From: Porphyromonadaceae bacterium | GTDB lineage: Bacteria > Bacteroidota > Bacteroidia > Bacteroidales > Dysgonomonadaceae | Reading direction: 5' to 3' | Assembly: GCA_022840285.1 (NCBI GenBank) | Contig: JALHIE010000044.1 | Coordinates: 3,354-29,114, forward strand | DNA: 25,761 nt | Shown here: piece after piece, positions 7,284-15,983 of the stretch | How the letters are laid out: every line of letters starts with the position of its first letter | How positions within the stretch are numbered: position 1 is the first letter of the stretch | Notes under the pieces: model-generated | Database searches by the model: none | Seen by the model: the letters and a program-made list of their open reading frames with translations, nothing else | Told to the model about the DNA's origin: nothing | Position numbers and translations under genes: made by a program

Positions 7284-9149
7284 TTATTCCCAACCCGGAT
7301 TCTGTACTAAGTTTTCATTTACCACCAACTGCTCTGTTGGTAACGGCAACAAATAAGCCTTGTTCGGATCGAATTTAAAATGCCCGTCCGGTATGTATTT
7401 TTGATAGGGAGCAAAATACCCTTCGTCATCCGTCCAGTAGTTATTTCCTTCAATACTTTCGGGAATCCATTTGGCCACCGTTGTGTTTATAAACTCATCA
7501 TACCCTCCATTGATTGTAGAAGGTACCGGGAATGTTTTGAAGAAATCAACCAACCAGGTCAAGTCTTTAAACTGCGCCGTTTTAGCCCCCTGAATTTTAT
7601 CATGATTCCAAAGGTGATGTGCCCGCCAGCGTTTCAGGTCATTGTGCCGGAAGCCTTCCAACGCAAATTCCACACGGCGTTCCCTGCGGATTTCCTGAAG
7701 AATATTGGATACCGGAACTCCTTCATATCCTCTTGCCGCCGTAAAATCACCGTTAGGGTCGGTATATCCCGGGGCAAGGGAAAGATGGGGCATACCCACT
7801 CTGTCCCGCAGTTTATTGACGGTCATATCCAGGTCGGCCTGCGTCAGTTCGCCTAATTCTGCCCTTGCCTCGGCGTAGATTAATAAAGCCTCGGCGTAAC
7901 GGAAAATAACAGTTGCTTTCTCAGCGTCGGAAGCAGCCATCGCTTGCGCAAAGTCAGGATCCAGTCCCTTGGCCATTTCATATCCTGTTACACATTTTTC
8001 TACATCGGTCCGATTGATATTCGGTTTGGCAAAAATAACGGTGGTATCTATGCCATTAATGGTTCTGGGTCTTCCCGGGGCAAACATGGTCTGGGTCAAT
8101 CTTGGATCGCGGTTGGCAATAACTTTCAATAAATTATCATCGCCCTGATAGTTGCTTGCCAGGCTGATTGGTTTGGCTTTACCGTCAATATCTATACAAA
8201 GATAGGACTCCACCAGCCTTCGCGTCAGACCAACCCCTTGTCCATTCCACTGCGCGTCTCGATTATCACTATGCGAGACACCCAAGGCGAGGTTGTATTT
8301 TCTCCACAACATGATTTCTTTGCTGTTGGAATAATCATGCTGGTTAAACAAAAGATGATACCCATCCTTTATGCCTACATTATCCAGACTGAAAAAACCT
8401 GAATTGATCACAGCAAATGAGGCATCGCGGGCAGTCGTTAAATATTTACGCACATCGCCTTCTCCGGCAAATGCTGTTCCTGCATGATACTTTTCCCAGG
8501 TACCTTCGTACAAGGCAACACGAGCTTTGTATAATTGAGCGACTTCTTTGGATATGCGTCCCCGCGCCTGAACGCTGAACGACGGTATTCTTTCTATCGC
8601 CAAATCCAGGTCAGCCAGAATATGGTCGGCTATTTCATGCCTTTTGGCACGAGGCTGATACAACTCAGGTGATTCTAATCCAAGTTGTGTTTCTATCCAT
8701 GGAACACCTCCGAATTTTGTAAGGAACTGCACAAAATAATAGTGTGCACGGAAAAACCGCGCTTCCCCGATAAAAGGCTCCACTTTATCCAATTCGGTTG
8801 ATTTCCGGTAATTGTCCAGAAGGAAATTGATGCTGCGTATATTACCCCATTCACCGGTACCCCATCCTCCTCCGGATGCGGGAACTACCCGGTTATCAAT
8901 CAAATCCGGATTATTACTGTAACTGTATGAAAGCAAATTATCTGATCCCAAATCAGCATGAAATACGGAATTGGGAGAACCCCATACCGTATAATATTTA
9001 TTGACATACAGTTTACACTGTTCCGCCGTATAAGTCAGGTTTACATCGGTAATCTGGTCTAACGGATCTTTTATCAAGAAATCCGAGCAAGCCGTCAGCA
9101 ACAGGACTATGCCTGTTTGAAAAATAAAATATATCTTTTTCATATTCAT
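7284..9149 (-). CDS. susD: SusD/RagB family outer-membrane glycan-binding lipoprotein
   Basis: A 621-residue SusD homolog. The signal peptide ends in a lipobox (LLLTACSDF, lipidated Cys near position 21), so the protein is a lipoprotein carried to the cell surface. The start of the mature part (DPLDQIT) and the TPR-like helices (FIGEARFFRAHYYFVQFLTKFGGVPWIE, about 126-155) are typical. So are the RYAEALLIYAEARAELG segment and the late IRRERRVEFALEGFRHNDLKRW block, followed by a PLPTEQLVVNENLVQNPGW ending. SusD caps the SusC channel and captures the oligosaccharide. The gene starts 14 bases after the susC stop, the normal arrangement. The binding residues are too variable to predict the ligand. 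Confidence 0.96.
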   Translation of the reverse strand: MNMKKIYFIFQTGIVLLLTACSDFLIKDPLDQITDVNLTYTAEQCKLYVNKYYTVWGSPNSVFHADLGSDNLLSYSYSNNPDLIDNRVVPASGGGWGTGEWGNIRSINFLLDNYRKSTELDKVEPFIGEARFFRAHYYFVQFLTKFGGVPWIETQLGLESPELYQPRAKRHEIADHILADLDLAIERIPSFSVQARGRISKEVAQLYKARVALYEGTWEKYHAGTAFAGEGDVRKYLTTARDASFAVINSGFFSLDNVGIKDGYHLLFNQHDYSNSKEIMLWRKYNLALGVSHSDNRDAQWNGQGVGLTRRLVESYLCIDIDGKAKPISLASNYQGDDNLLKVIANRDPRLTQTMFAPGRPRTINGIDTTVIFAKPNINRTDVEKCVTGYEMAKGLDPDFAQAMAASDAEKATVIFRYAEALLIYAEARAELGELTQADLDMTVNKLRDRVGMPHLSLAPGYTDPNGDFTAARGYEGVPVSNILQEIRRERRVEFALEGFRHNDLKRWRAHHLWNHDKIQGAKTAQFKDLTWLVDFFKTFPVPSTINGGYDEFINTTVAKWIPESIEGNNYWTDDEGYFAPYQKYIPDGHFKFDPNKAYLLPLPTEQLVVNENLVQNPGWE

Positions 9150-9163
9150 TATATTTTAGCTTA

Positions 9164-12100
9164 TTATTTGAATGTGATATTAAGTCCGATCGAAACTGAT
9201 TTCGAAAGCGGATAAACGCTGGCGCCGGGTGCTTCAGGGTCGAAATTCTCATTGATTTTACTGAATGTCAATAAATTTTCTCCACTGAAATAGATACGCA
9301 ACTTGTCTACTGTAAATTTTTGCAATACATGTCTGGGAATGGTGTACCCAAACTGGACGTTTTTGAAACGGCAATAAGCAGCATTGTTCAGATATTTCGT
9401 CTGGGTCTGCAGGTTTTTGCTGGTATTTCCCAGATATAAGCGTGGCCAGTAGGGATCAAGATTGCTTCCGTCCTCACGCCAGCAGTCCAGTGTATTTTTC
9501 CAAACATTAGACTGCCATTGTCCACCGCCAAGCCCCCAAGAGAGAACACCACTCAACCACAAATCGCGTTTACCGGTTCCCTGAAAAATAGCAGATACGT
9601 CAAAGCCATTCCATTCTGCGTTGAATCCGAACCCAAAATTATAGCGTGGCGTATTGTTGCCGATAACGGATTGGTCGCCCGGATCATCCAGTGTGTTATT
9701 GCCGTAATTGATAAATCCATCTCCGTTCAAATCCTTGTATTTCATATCACCTCTCGACCAGTTGGAGCCAAATTGTTTCTGTGCTCCGCTCTGATTCATC
9801 TGTTCCGCTTCGGCTGCATCAATCATAATATGGTCGGTTGTATATCCCCAGATCTCACCCATATTTTTACCCACATACCAATCGGAAATAAGACCGTTTG
9901 GATTGGAATATTTGGTTACAACCCCCGTATAATCGGACAGATTGGCAAAAAAGCCATACGTAAACGGTTTGTTGGCGAGCGTCAATTGGTCACGCCAATT
10001 AAGGGTTATTTCAAATCCTCGGTTCCGTATATCGGCATTATTCGTATTCGGAGAATTGGCGCCCAATATGGCCGGTAAAGTAACGCCTCGTGTTATCAAA
10101 CCGATAATGTCCCTTTGATACCAGTCGAATGAACCGGTCAAACGGTTACTCAATGCGGCGGCATCCAACCCGAAATTCAGCGTACGATTCCGTTCCCATG
10201 TATTGTAGGCAATCAGGGTAGGTGTACCAAAAGAGCCTACCCGTGTTCCATCCATGATATAACTGGATAGCGGAGTGTATGAAATGGTAGAGAGGTACTG
10301 ATATGATTTTCCCCTCATATTTCCAAGTTCACCGTACGAAACCCTGGGCTTCAGTTCGGAAAGATACTGTTGAACGGGTTCAAAGAAACCTTCTCGCGCA
10401 ATGTTCCATCCGGCAGAAGCTGATGGGAATGTACCCCATTGCTCTCCTTCGCGATAACGCGAAGAGCCATCCCGACGCATAGTAAATTCAAAAAGGTATT
10501 TGCTTTTATAACCATAATTGAAACGTCCGAAAAGGCCAAGCGTGGTATAATGATCTAATACATCATCTGCACTGACCGTTCCCGTAGCTGTTGAAATAGC
10601 CGGTTCTTCCGGCAATACTAAATCTGTTTTATTGGCAGACAAATGATATTGAGTTTTATATTCAGATTGCATACCAGCCGTTAACTTAAAGGAATGGCCC
10701 TTCCATTCCTTTTCATAAGTGGTATAGGCATTTGCTGAATTGTAATCATCATTATATCCATTCTGCCAAACTTGCGTAGGTCCTCCCCAGCTCCAAAGGG
10801 GATCCGGTTCGCCACTTACAGCATACCTCTGGATATAACCCTTAGAATAGGTCTGCTTTACCGCCCACTTTTCATAAACGAAGTCAACATTGGCCGTCCA
10901 TCCCGGAAGGATTTTAAACAGGGCGCTTCCCGTTCCGTTAAAAACATCCGTATAAGTAAGGTTCGGGTTTGCCTGAGCGATAAAAGCCATCCTGCCTGCA
11001 TTAGAAAAATACCCGTTAGGCTCATGTACCGGAATAGTCGGCCATGCGTACCACATCCAGTTAATCAAGGTATTGATTCCTCCGCTTTGTTCCATGGAAC
11101 TGCTGTGATAAGAAGGCGTATTCGTCTGTTCTTTTGAAAAACGGATATTGGCGCTCAGCGTAAACCACTTCGTAACATCCGAAGACAGTTTTGTGGCGAA
11201 ATTATAGCGTTGGTAATTATCGTCATAATACCTCAGTTTCCCTTCATCCCTTGTATAACCGAACGACATCAGGTATGACGAACTATTACTTCCCCCCTGC
11301 ACCGAAAGGTTATGCACCTGATTCATCTGGTTTCCTCGAAACATGGCTTTTCCCCAGTCATCATTTCCGTTAGATCTTCCCTCATTCCAATCCGACCATC
11401 TTTCGGGATCGCTCAAACTTGGAACATTACTCGGAATGCTGCCCGGATTATAATAATACTGTTCAATTCTTTCCAAAGTTTCCAGGTCAATCACACCTGA
11501 GCCGCCACCGTTGATTGAAGATTCACGGAACAACTTGGCAAACTCCAGCGAGCCGGCTGTTTGGGGAAGCACGGTTGGATTAACCCAGGCGAAGTTGTTA
11601 TTGTAGTTCACGCTGGGTTTTTCATTCCTTTTTCCTGTTTTGGTCGTTACCAGTATAACTCCATAAGCAGCTTGTGAACCGTATATGGCGCTGGCAGCCG
11701 CATCTTTCAATACGGTAAGCGTTTCGATATCGTTGGGGTTTATAAAGTCAAAATTGCTGGGGACGCCGTCAATAATAACCAAAGGAGAGTACGTTGTGCC
11801 TAAACCGGCATATCCACGGATATTGAAAGACGCTTTTTTCCCTACACCACCATCGGAGTTGTAGGTATTCAGGTTGGCTATCTTCCCCTGCAAAGCGGCA
11901 GCCGCATTGGTAACCGGACGATTTTCAAATTCTTTGGCAGTAACCGTAGTTACCGCGCCTGTGAGGTTCACTCTCTTCTGCGTACCAAAACCTACAACTA
12001 CTATTTCGTCTAATAACTCTGCATTAACTTCCAATATAACATTAACTGTGCTTTTTCCTACTGTACTTACCTCTTGAGTTTTCATTCCCACATAAGTGAT

Positions 12101-12676
12101 TTGCAATACAGCGTTTTCCGGCAAATTAGACAAAATGAAATTGCCATCGATATCTGTAACTGTACCTTGCAAAGGGTTATCTTTTACAACAATTGTCGCC
12201 CCGATAACGGGCTCTCCATTTGAATCGGTAACGGTACCCCTTACGGTTTTCCCTTGCTGTTGAAGAGTTTGCACCAAATTTGTAATTGTGCTTGCGGTTT
12301 GTTGGGCCTTCTTCGAAAGGACAATATAGTTTTTCTCAAAATCGTAACCGATATCTGTGCCGCTGAAGGTTTGGTTCAGGTATTCGGATACTTTGTCCGA
12401 TTTGTTTTTCAAGCTTACTGTGCGCGAGGTGTTTACTTCACGGTTACTGTAAACGACTAGATAGTCCGTCTGTTTTTCAATCTCACTGATCAGCTGACTA
12501 ACCGTTACAGAGTTGGACTTCAGTTCTATAATTGCATCCTGTGCGTTTGTATTTGTTGCCATCAGTTGAAATGCGAAGGCAAACAATAGAAATAAGCAGA
12601 TTTTCATGATGTTAAATAAATCTTTAAAGTCACTTTTTTTTATTAAAAAGTGATCGGATGAAGTGTTTATTTTCAT
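9164..12676 (-). CDS. susC: SusC/RagA family TonB-dependent outer-membrane transporter with STN domain
   Basis: The 1170-residue protein carries an extended signal region (second ATG at residue 24 before the hydrophobic core; cleavage after NTNAQ). An STN domain (about 47-122) follows, then a CarboxypepD_reg-like beta domain (about 144-217, GTVTDSNGEPVIGATIVVKD), then the DEIVVVGFGTQKRVNLTGAV segment at about 223-241 that leads into the plug (with GYAGLGTTYSPLVIIDG and KDAAASAIYGSQAAYGVILVTTK). The remainder is the beta-barrel, ending in VSIGLNITFK. It imports oligosaccharides through the outer membrane using TonB. The STN domain marks it as a signalling transporter that contacts the FecR anti-sigma factor encoded just upstream. 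An inverted repeat falls within the first codons, and a probable antisense RNA overlaps the leader. Confidence 0.96.
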   Translation of the reverse strand: MKINTSSDHFLIKKSDFKDLFNIMKICLFLLFAFAFQLMATNTNAQDAIIELKSNSVTVSQLISEIEKQTDYLVVYSNREVNTSRTVSLKNKSDKVSEYLNQTFSGTDIGYDFEKNYIVLSKKAQQTASTITNLVQTLQQQGKTVRGTVTDSNGEPVIGATIVVKDNPLQGTVTDIDGNFILSNLPENAVLQITYVGMKTQEVSTVGKSTVNVILEVNAELLDEIVVVGFGTQKRVNLTGAVTTVTAKEFENRPVTNAAAALQGKIANLNTYNSDGGVGKKASFNIRGYAGLGTTYSPLVIIDGVPSNFDFINPNDIETLTVLKDAAASAIYGSQAAYGVILVTTKTGKRNEKPSVNYNNNFAWVNPTVLPQTAGSLEFAKLFRESSINGGGSGVIDLETLERIEQYYYNPGSIPSNVPSLSDPERWSDWNEGRSNGNDDWGKAMFRGNQMNQVHNLSVQGGSNSSSYLMSFGYTRDEGKLRYYDDNYQRYNFATKLSSDVTKWFTLSANIRFSKEQTNTPSYHSSSMEQSGGINTLINWMWYAWPTIPVHEPNGYFSNAGRMAFIAQANPNLTYTDVFNGTGSALFKILPGWTANVDFVYEKWAVKQTYSKGYIQRYAVSGEPDPLWSWGGPTQVWQNGYNDDYNSANAYTTYEKEWKGHSFKLTAGMQSEYKTQYHLSANKTDLVLPEEPAISTATGTVSADDVLDHYTTLGLFGRFNYGYKSKYLFEFTMRRDGSSRYREGEQWGTFPSASAGWNIAREGFFEPVQQYLSELKPRVSYGELGNMRGKSYQYLSTISYTPLSSYIMDGTRVGSFGTPTLIAYNTWERNRTLNFGLDAAALSNRLTGSFDWYQRDIIGLITRGVTLPAILGANSPNTNNADIRNRGFEITLNWRDQLTLANKPFTYGFFANLSDYTGVVTKYSNPNGLISDWYVGKNMGEIWGYTTDHIMIDAAEAEQMNQSGAQKQFGSNWSRGDMKYKDLNGDGFINYGNNTLDDPGDQSVIGNNTPRYNFGFGFNAEWNGFDVSAIFQGTGKRDLWLSGVLSWGLGGGQWQSNVWKNTLDCWREDGSNLDPYWPRLYLGNTSKNLQTQTKYLNNAAYCRFKNVQFGYTIPRHVLQKFTVDKLRIYFSGENLLTFSKINENFDPEAPGASVYPLSKSVSIGLNITFK
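12631..12652. repeat. Perfect inverted repeat at the start of susC
   Basis: CACTTTTT (12631-12638) and AAAAAGTG (12645-12652) form a perfect 8-base inverted repeat with a 6-base spacer. An outer T-A pair and a G-U wobble (12629-12654) can extend it. It covers codons about 8-16 of the annotated susC start and lies just upstream of the antisense promoter element. It could be an RNA hairpin affecting translation from the second ATG (12607), or a protein-binding site. Confidence 0.45.
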
Positions 12677-12683
12677 ATATTTG
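12676..12683 (+). promoter_or_regulatory. -7 promoter element for a putative antisense RNA
   Basis: The plus strand has TATATTTG, an exact TAnnTTTG match, facing away from susC where no plus-strand gene exists. A hairpin plus U-tract lies about 54 bases downstream. There is no obvious -33 TTTG, so the promoter may be weak. Confidence 0.4.
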
Positions 12684-12689
12684 TGTGTT

Positions 12690-12770
12690 TAAAGTGAATA
12701 ACTTAGATTTGATCTCTTTGTGTTTACTTTATTTTGGCGATAGGTGTTGGCGCACTTATCGCTTTTTCTA
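12690..12770 (+). ncRNA. Putative DonS-like cis-antisense sRNA in the susC leader
   Basis: This is inferred from a plus-strand TAnnTTTG element at 12676-12683 and an intrinsic terminator at 12737-12767. The predicted transcript is about 80 bases and complementary to the 5' untranslated leader of susC, between the fecR stop and the susC start. In Bacteroides, cis-encoded antisense RNAs at this position (the DonS family) repress PULs that have an ECF sigma/anti-sigma pair, which is the arrangement here. No conserved sequence was checked, and 5' and 3' ends are estimates. The long plus-strand reading frame beginning at 12658 would start before the predicted transcript, so this RNA is taken as non-coding. 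Confidence 0.45.
12737..12767 (+). terminator. Intrinsic terminator, plus strand, in the susC leader
   Basis: GCGATAGGTG (12737-12746) pairs with CACTTATCGC (12753-12762), ten pairs including one G-U, loop of six bases, followed at once by TTTTT (12763-12767) and more T-rich sequence. On the minus strand the same hairpin is followed by CAAAATAAAG, so it has no terminator tail toward susC. The polarity therefore favours termination of plus-strand transcription. Confidence 0.6.
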
Positions 12771-12819
12771 TCTTTCGTTTTTTATCATAGGCACATGCGT
12801 TTTTAAGGGATTAATAAAT

Positions 12820-13794
12820 TTATTTTGTAATTGTGATAATGTTATTTTCTGTATCTTTTTGAACATTAAACTTCTGTATTTTCTGGATTATCCTCAGGAT
12901 CTCGTCAATCCCGTCGCGTTGGCGAAATTTTCCGGTGTAACGTACGTTGAATATTTCGGGGTCTTTTACTACAATCTTTACATCGTAGTAAAGCTGAAGC
13001 TTTTCGATAATGTCCAGAAGACGCTCGTTTTCAAAAGCATATATCCCCTCTTTCCAGAGAAAGTAATCGGAATTCCGGATTTCTCCCGGAAACATTTTTC
13101 CGTCTTTCACGACGATCTGTTCGTTGGGTTTCAATGTAACGCCTGCATTTGGCGACTCTTTGTTGTAAACCCTTAACGAGCCCTCTATGAGGTCGGTTTT
13201 GATACAGCCGGCTCCGGGGTAGCTGTACACATTGAATTGGGTCCCGAGCACTTTCATCTCCATGTCCTGTGTAGAGACAATGAAAGGTTTTTTTGAATTC
13301 TTTGCCACGTCAAAGTAAGCCTCCCCGGAAACAGTCACCCTACGAGATTTTCCTGAAAAACGGGCAGGATAAGTGAGGGTCGATTGTGCATTCAACCACA
13401 CTGAAGTGCCGTCATGCAACGTTAGCTGTGCACGCTGTCCGGCAGGGACAACCAATCTGTTTAGTTCCCCATCGTTGCCGGTATCGGCGAGAAAATATCG
13501 CGTGACGAAAAATGTGGAGGCAATAAGTCCCAGGGCTACCGCAGCGTACCGCATGGTTAGTCGAATAACCTTTAGACGTTTTCTTGCCTTTAATCGCTGC
13601 AGGAATACCTGAAAGCTTTTCCTGCCATCCGATTCATTTTTTGATAATTTGGATAAGTGAGTAAGCGCATATACATTTTGCATACGTGCAAACTCCTCTC
13701 GTAAGGCTTCGCTCGTTTTCAACTCGTTGAACAACTCGGATGTGTCGGATTGTCCCAGTTCTCCCGAGAAATATTTGGGAAGTTTTTCCTCCAT
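12820..13794 (-). CDS. FecR family anti-sigma factor
   Basis: A 324-residue inner-membrane regulator. The first 75 residues form the cytoplasmic anti-sigma part (LPKYFSGELGQ at the start). A single transmembrane helix lies near 83-101 (YAAVALGLIASTFFV). The periplasmic FecR domain spans about 115-212 (VPAGQRAQLTLHDGTSVWLNA, VSGEAYFDVAKNSKKPFIV, VLGTQFNVYSYPG). A DUF4974-type domain occupies about 253-322 (AFENERLLDIIEKLQLYYDV), which normally meets the STN domain of SusC. It lies between its cognate sigma gene and susC, the standard signalling order. Ligand capture by SusC is relayed to this protein, which then frees the sigma factor. Confidence 0.95.
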   Translation of the reverse strand: MEEKLPKYFSGELGQSDTSELFNELKTSEALREEFARMQNVYALTHLSKLSKNESDGRKSFQVFLQRLKARKRLKVIRLTMRYAAVALGLIASTFFVTRYFLADTGNDGELNRLVVPAGQRAQLTLHDGTSVWLNAQSTLTYPARFSGKSRRVTVSGEAYFDVAKNSKKPFIVSTQDMEMKVLGTQFNVYSYPGAGCIKTDLIEGSLRVYNKESPNAGVTLKPNEQIVVKDGKMFPGEIRNSDYFLWKEGIYAFENERLLDIIEKLQLYYDVKIVVKDPEIFNVRYTGKFRQRDGIDEILRIIQKIQKFNVQKDTENNIITITK

Positions 13795-13858
13795 TCTTTA
13801 TTAGCTTTATTAATTAACGATCGAACGTGAAAAAACCACCAAGAAAAAATAAAAAAAA

Positions 13859-14422
13859 TTAAACAAGTAAAAAGATAAGTAAAGGAATGTGGTCTTTTAG
13901 TATTTCTTTTAGTTTTTTATAGGCTATTGCCATTTGGCTTTCCACGGTATTGATGGAGACATTCAGCTCCTGCGCGATGGTTTTTTGTTTTTTCCCCTCA
14001 ATTTTATTTAGAATAAAGATTTCACGGCATTTTTCAGGCAGGCTTTCGATAGCGTTTTGAATGACCGTTTCAATATCGGGTTCAGAAAACAGCTGCTCAT
14101 CGAAAGCTTCCAGGGATTGAAACTTCATCTGCAGAGCCTTCGAGTAATCGTCCTGCAACTTTTGTGCGGTATTCTGCACAATTGTCTTGTGCCTTAAAAA
14201 ATCGATGCATCTGTTCTTTAGCGTCGTAAACAGATAAGCAAAAAGATTGGTGTGCGTCAGCAAAAGAAAGTTCTGCTCCCACAAATCGAGAAAGACATCC
14301 TGCACAATATTCTCTGCATCCTCTTCGCGAATAACGTATTCCTGTGCAAAACGTTTCATCCTCGAGTAGTGGGCAACATAGATATTCTCGAATTCAATCT
14401 TGTTTTTAGTGGTATTAGTCAT
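13859..14422 (-). CDS. ECF RNA polymerase sigma-70 factor
   Basis: A 187-residue ECF sigma factor of the Bacteroidota PUL-associated group. Region 2 is at about 12-80 (VAHYSRMKRFAQEYV, EDAENIVQDVFLDLWE, LFTTLKNRCIDFLRH). Region 4 is at about 125-178 (LPEKCREIFILNKIEGKKQK, then TIAQELNVSINTVESQMA as the helix-turn-helix). The C-terminus ends in a hydrophobic tail, IPLLIFLLV, common in this family. It should direct polymerase to susC and perhaps to its own operon when released by FecR. A 64-base AT-rich spacer separates it from fecR. A near match to a housekeeping -7 element (TGAGTTTG, 14459-14452 minus) lies 30 bases before the ATG but departs from consensus at one position. Confidence 0.95.
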   Translation of the reverse strand: MTNTTKNKIEFENIYVAHYSRMKRFAQEYVIREEDAENIVQDVFLDLWEQNFLLLTHTNLFAYLFTTLKNRCIDFLRHKTIVQNTAQKLQDDYSKALQMKFQSLEAFDEQLFSEPDIETVIQNAIESLPEKCREIFILNKIEGKKQKTIAQELNVSINTVESQMAIAYKKLKEILKDHIPLLIFLLV

Positions 14423-14482
14423 TCTTATTCGCTAAAGCTCAATATGAAATTTCAAACTCAAAAAAACCAAAAACGACATAAA

Positions 14483-14498
14483 GGAAGTAAAAACTTCC
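14483..14498 (-). terminator. Short hairpin after the GH29 gene
   Basis: GGAAGT and ACTTCC (14483-14488 and 14493-14498) form a 6-base stem with a 4-base loop, followed on the minus strand by TTTATGTCGTTTTT. It is 16 bases past the fucosidase stop codon. The stem is short and the T-run is broken, so it may be only a weak terminator between the GH29 gene and the sigma gene. Confidence 0.35.
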
Positions 14499-14514
14499 CT
14501 AAAATGGAAAAGCA

Positions 14515-15870
14515 CTATTCCCTGAAATCTGAAACTTTAATTAAGGAGGGGGGGAAGGTGATCGTCAGTTTTCCCTGTTGTTGTTTTGTATTCAAAGTTC
14601 CCTTGTATCCCAATAATTCAACTTTTCCCGCACCTTTCAGGCCGGTAAGGATGACAGGTGTCTTTGGCCACTTCTTTAAAAGGATATACAAATTCCCTCC
14701 TTTCCGTGTGAAGAGCAGGTTTTCGTTTTTTGGCCTGTTGGGACTTTTCCACGGCTGCGAAAAATAGATGGCATCTCCGTTCACTTTCAGCCATTTCCCT
14801 ATATCCAATAACCTTTCCTGCATAACGACAGGGATCATGCCGGTTGCATCGGGGCCTACGTTCAGCAGGAAATTACCGCCATTCGCCACTTTATCGATAA
14901 GGATATCGATCAGCTGTTTTGAAGAAAGGTAATGTTCCGTTGTTTCGAAACGGTTGTATCCGTAGGATGTTCCTATACCGCGGCTTTCTTCCCACGGATG
15001 ATCCGCGTTGTCTCCAATACCCTGCTGACTGTGCACCAGATCGTATTCCGTGGTATAGTAGCCCCCGTGTTTGCTTCTGGTCTCCTTTCCCCACCTGTCG
15101 TTTACTACTACCGAGTTTTTTACGGGAGATTCGTTGTACAACCAGGCTAGGAACTCTTCGCTTTTCAAGGTTTTGCTGTCGTAATCCCATTCTCCATCGG
15201 AGAAAATGATTTCGGGCTTGTAATTGTTGACCAGCTCCTTCATCTGCGGAATCATGTGCCTGTCCACCCATTTTTCAATGGTGGGCTGGGAGTACAACGG
15301 ATGAGCCCATTCCAACAGGGAATAATACAACCCGAAACGGAGACCGGTATTGCGGACTGAGGTGGATAACTTACCGATTAAATCGGTATGCGGCCCCATC
15401 ACCACGCTGTTCCAATGAGGGGATTGTGTACTGGGCCATAAACAAAAACCGTCGTGGTGCTTGGATGTCAGCACGACGTATTTCGCACCCGCTTCCCTGA
15501 AAAGTTCTGCCCACTCGTCGGAATTAAAATATTCGGCTTTAAAGAGGGGTGCAAAATCAGCGTATTTGAAGTGTTCACCGTATTGTTTTGCGTGAAAATC
15601 CTGAAAAAACTTGTTGCCGGTTAAGAGCCGGTTGTAATAATGTTCGGCATACTTTTCGTAAATACCATCTACTTCATTGACAGGAGCGTAGGCGGGAACG
15701 GAATACAGTCCCCAGTGAATAAAAATACCGAACTTGGCATCCTGCCACCATTGGGGTACTTCCCTTTTATCCAACGAATCCCAGTGGGGTTGGTATTGAG
15801 CAGACAGTGATGCAAAGGAAAGTAATACGAATAGCAGGCTGATCCCTTTTTTCTTCAATTTTACCGACAT
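14515..15870 (-). CDS. Alpha-L-fucosidase, GH29
   Basis: The chosen ATG at 15870 gives 451 residues with a clean signal peptide (KLKKKGISLLFVLLSFASLS, cleavage near AQYQ). An upstream in-frame ATG at 15948 would add 26 residues that spoil the signal peptide. GH29 landmarks are KFGIFIHWGLYSVPAY (46-61), VVLTSKHHDGFCLWPS (132-147), IIFSDGEWDYD (221-231; D225 fits the nucleophile position), WEESRGIGTSYGYNR (293-307) and NGGNFLLNVGPDATG (330-344). A beta-sandwich C-terminal part follows. It hydrolyses terminal alpha-L-fucose residues, probably in the periplasm. The gene has its own promoter and a structured leader, and reads toward the sigma gene. It is the one enzyme here that points to a specific sugar. 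Confidence 0.93.
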   Translation of the reverse strand: MSVKLKKKGISLLFVLLSFASLSAQYQPHWDSLDKREVPQWWQDAKFGIFIHWGLYSVPAYAPVNEVDGIYEKYAEHYYNRLLTGNKFFQDFHAKQYGEHFKYADFAPLFKAEYFNSDEWAELFREAGAKYVVLTSKHHDGFCLWPSTQSPHWNSVVMGPHTDLIGKLSTSVRNTGLRFGLYYSLLEWAHPLYSQPTIEKWVDRHMIPQMKELVNNYKPEIIFSDGEWDYDSKTLKSEEFLAWLYNESPVKNSVVVNDRWGKETRSKHGGYYTTEYDLVHSQQGIGDNADHPWEESRGIGTSYGYNRFETTEHYLSSKQLIDILIDKVANGGNFLLNVGPDATGMIPVVMQERLLDIGKWLKVNGDAIYFSQPWKSPNRPKNENLLFTRKGGNLYILLKKWPKTPVILTGLKGAGKVELLGYKGTLNTKQQQGKLTITFPPSLIKVSDFRE

Positions 15871-15942
15871 AATTAGTTCTATTTGAAATTTTACTAAATA
15901 TAATAATCTCCCAACCGATTTTGATGGAGATTCCGAAGACTG

Positions 15943-15963
15943 GAGCAATTCCGGGAATTACTC
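15943..15963 (-). promoter_or_regulatory. Hairpin in the GH29 mRNA leader
   Basis: On the minus strand GAGTAATT pairs with AATTGCTC (eight pairs, one G-U) around a CCCGG loop. A second stem, AATCTCC with GGAGATT and a loop of about 14 bases, lies closer to the start codon (about 15906-15934). Neither is followed by a T-run suited to termination. Confidence 0.4.
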
Positions 15964-15983
15964 ATTCCTCAAACTTTCGAGCC

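Noticed and set aside
9518..10078. Plus-strand 186-codon reading frame
   Set aside because: It lies inside the susC barrel on the opposite strand and has no recognisable motif.
12658..13176. Plus-strand 172-codon reading frame over the susC leader and fecR
   Set aside because: It is antisense to fecR, low in complexity and hydrophobic without a family pattern; its ATG precedes the likely antisense RNA start.
14252..14767. Plus-strand 171-codon reading frame
   Set aside because: It spans the sigma-factor start and the GH29 end on the opposite strand; both of those are clear genes.
15871..15948. Longer start for the GH29 protein (ATG at 15948)
   Set aside because: It would place 26 polar residues before a good signal peptide; the second ATG gives a normal secreted fucosidase.
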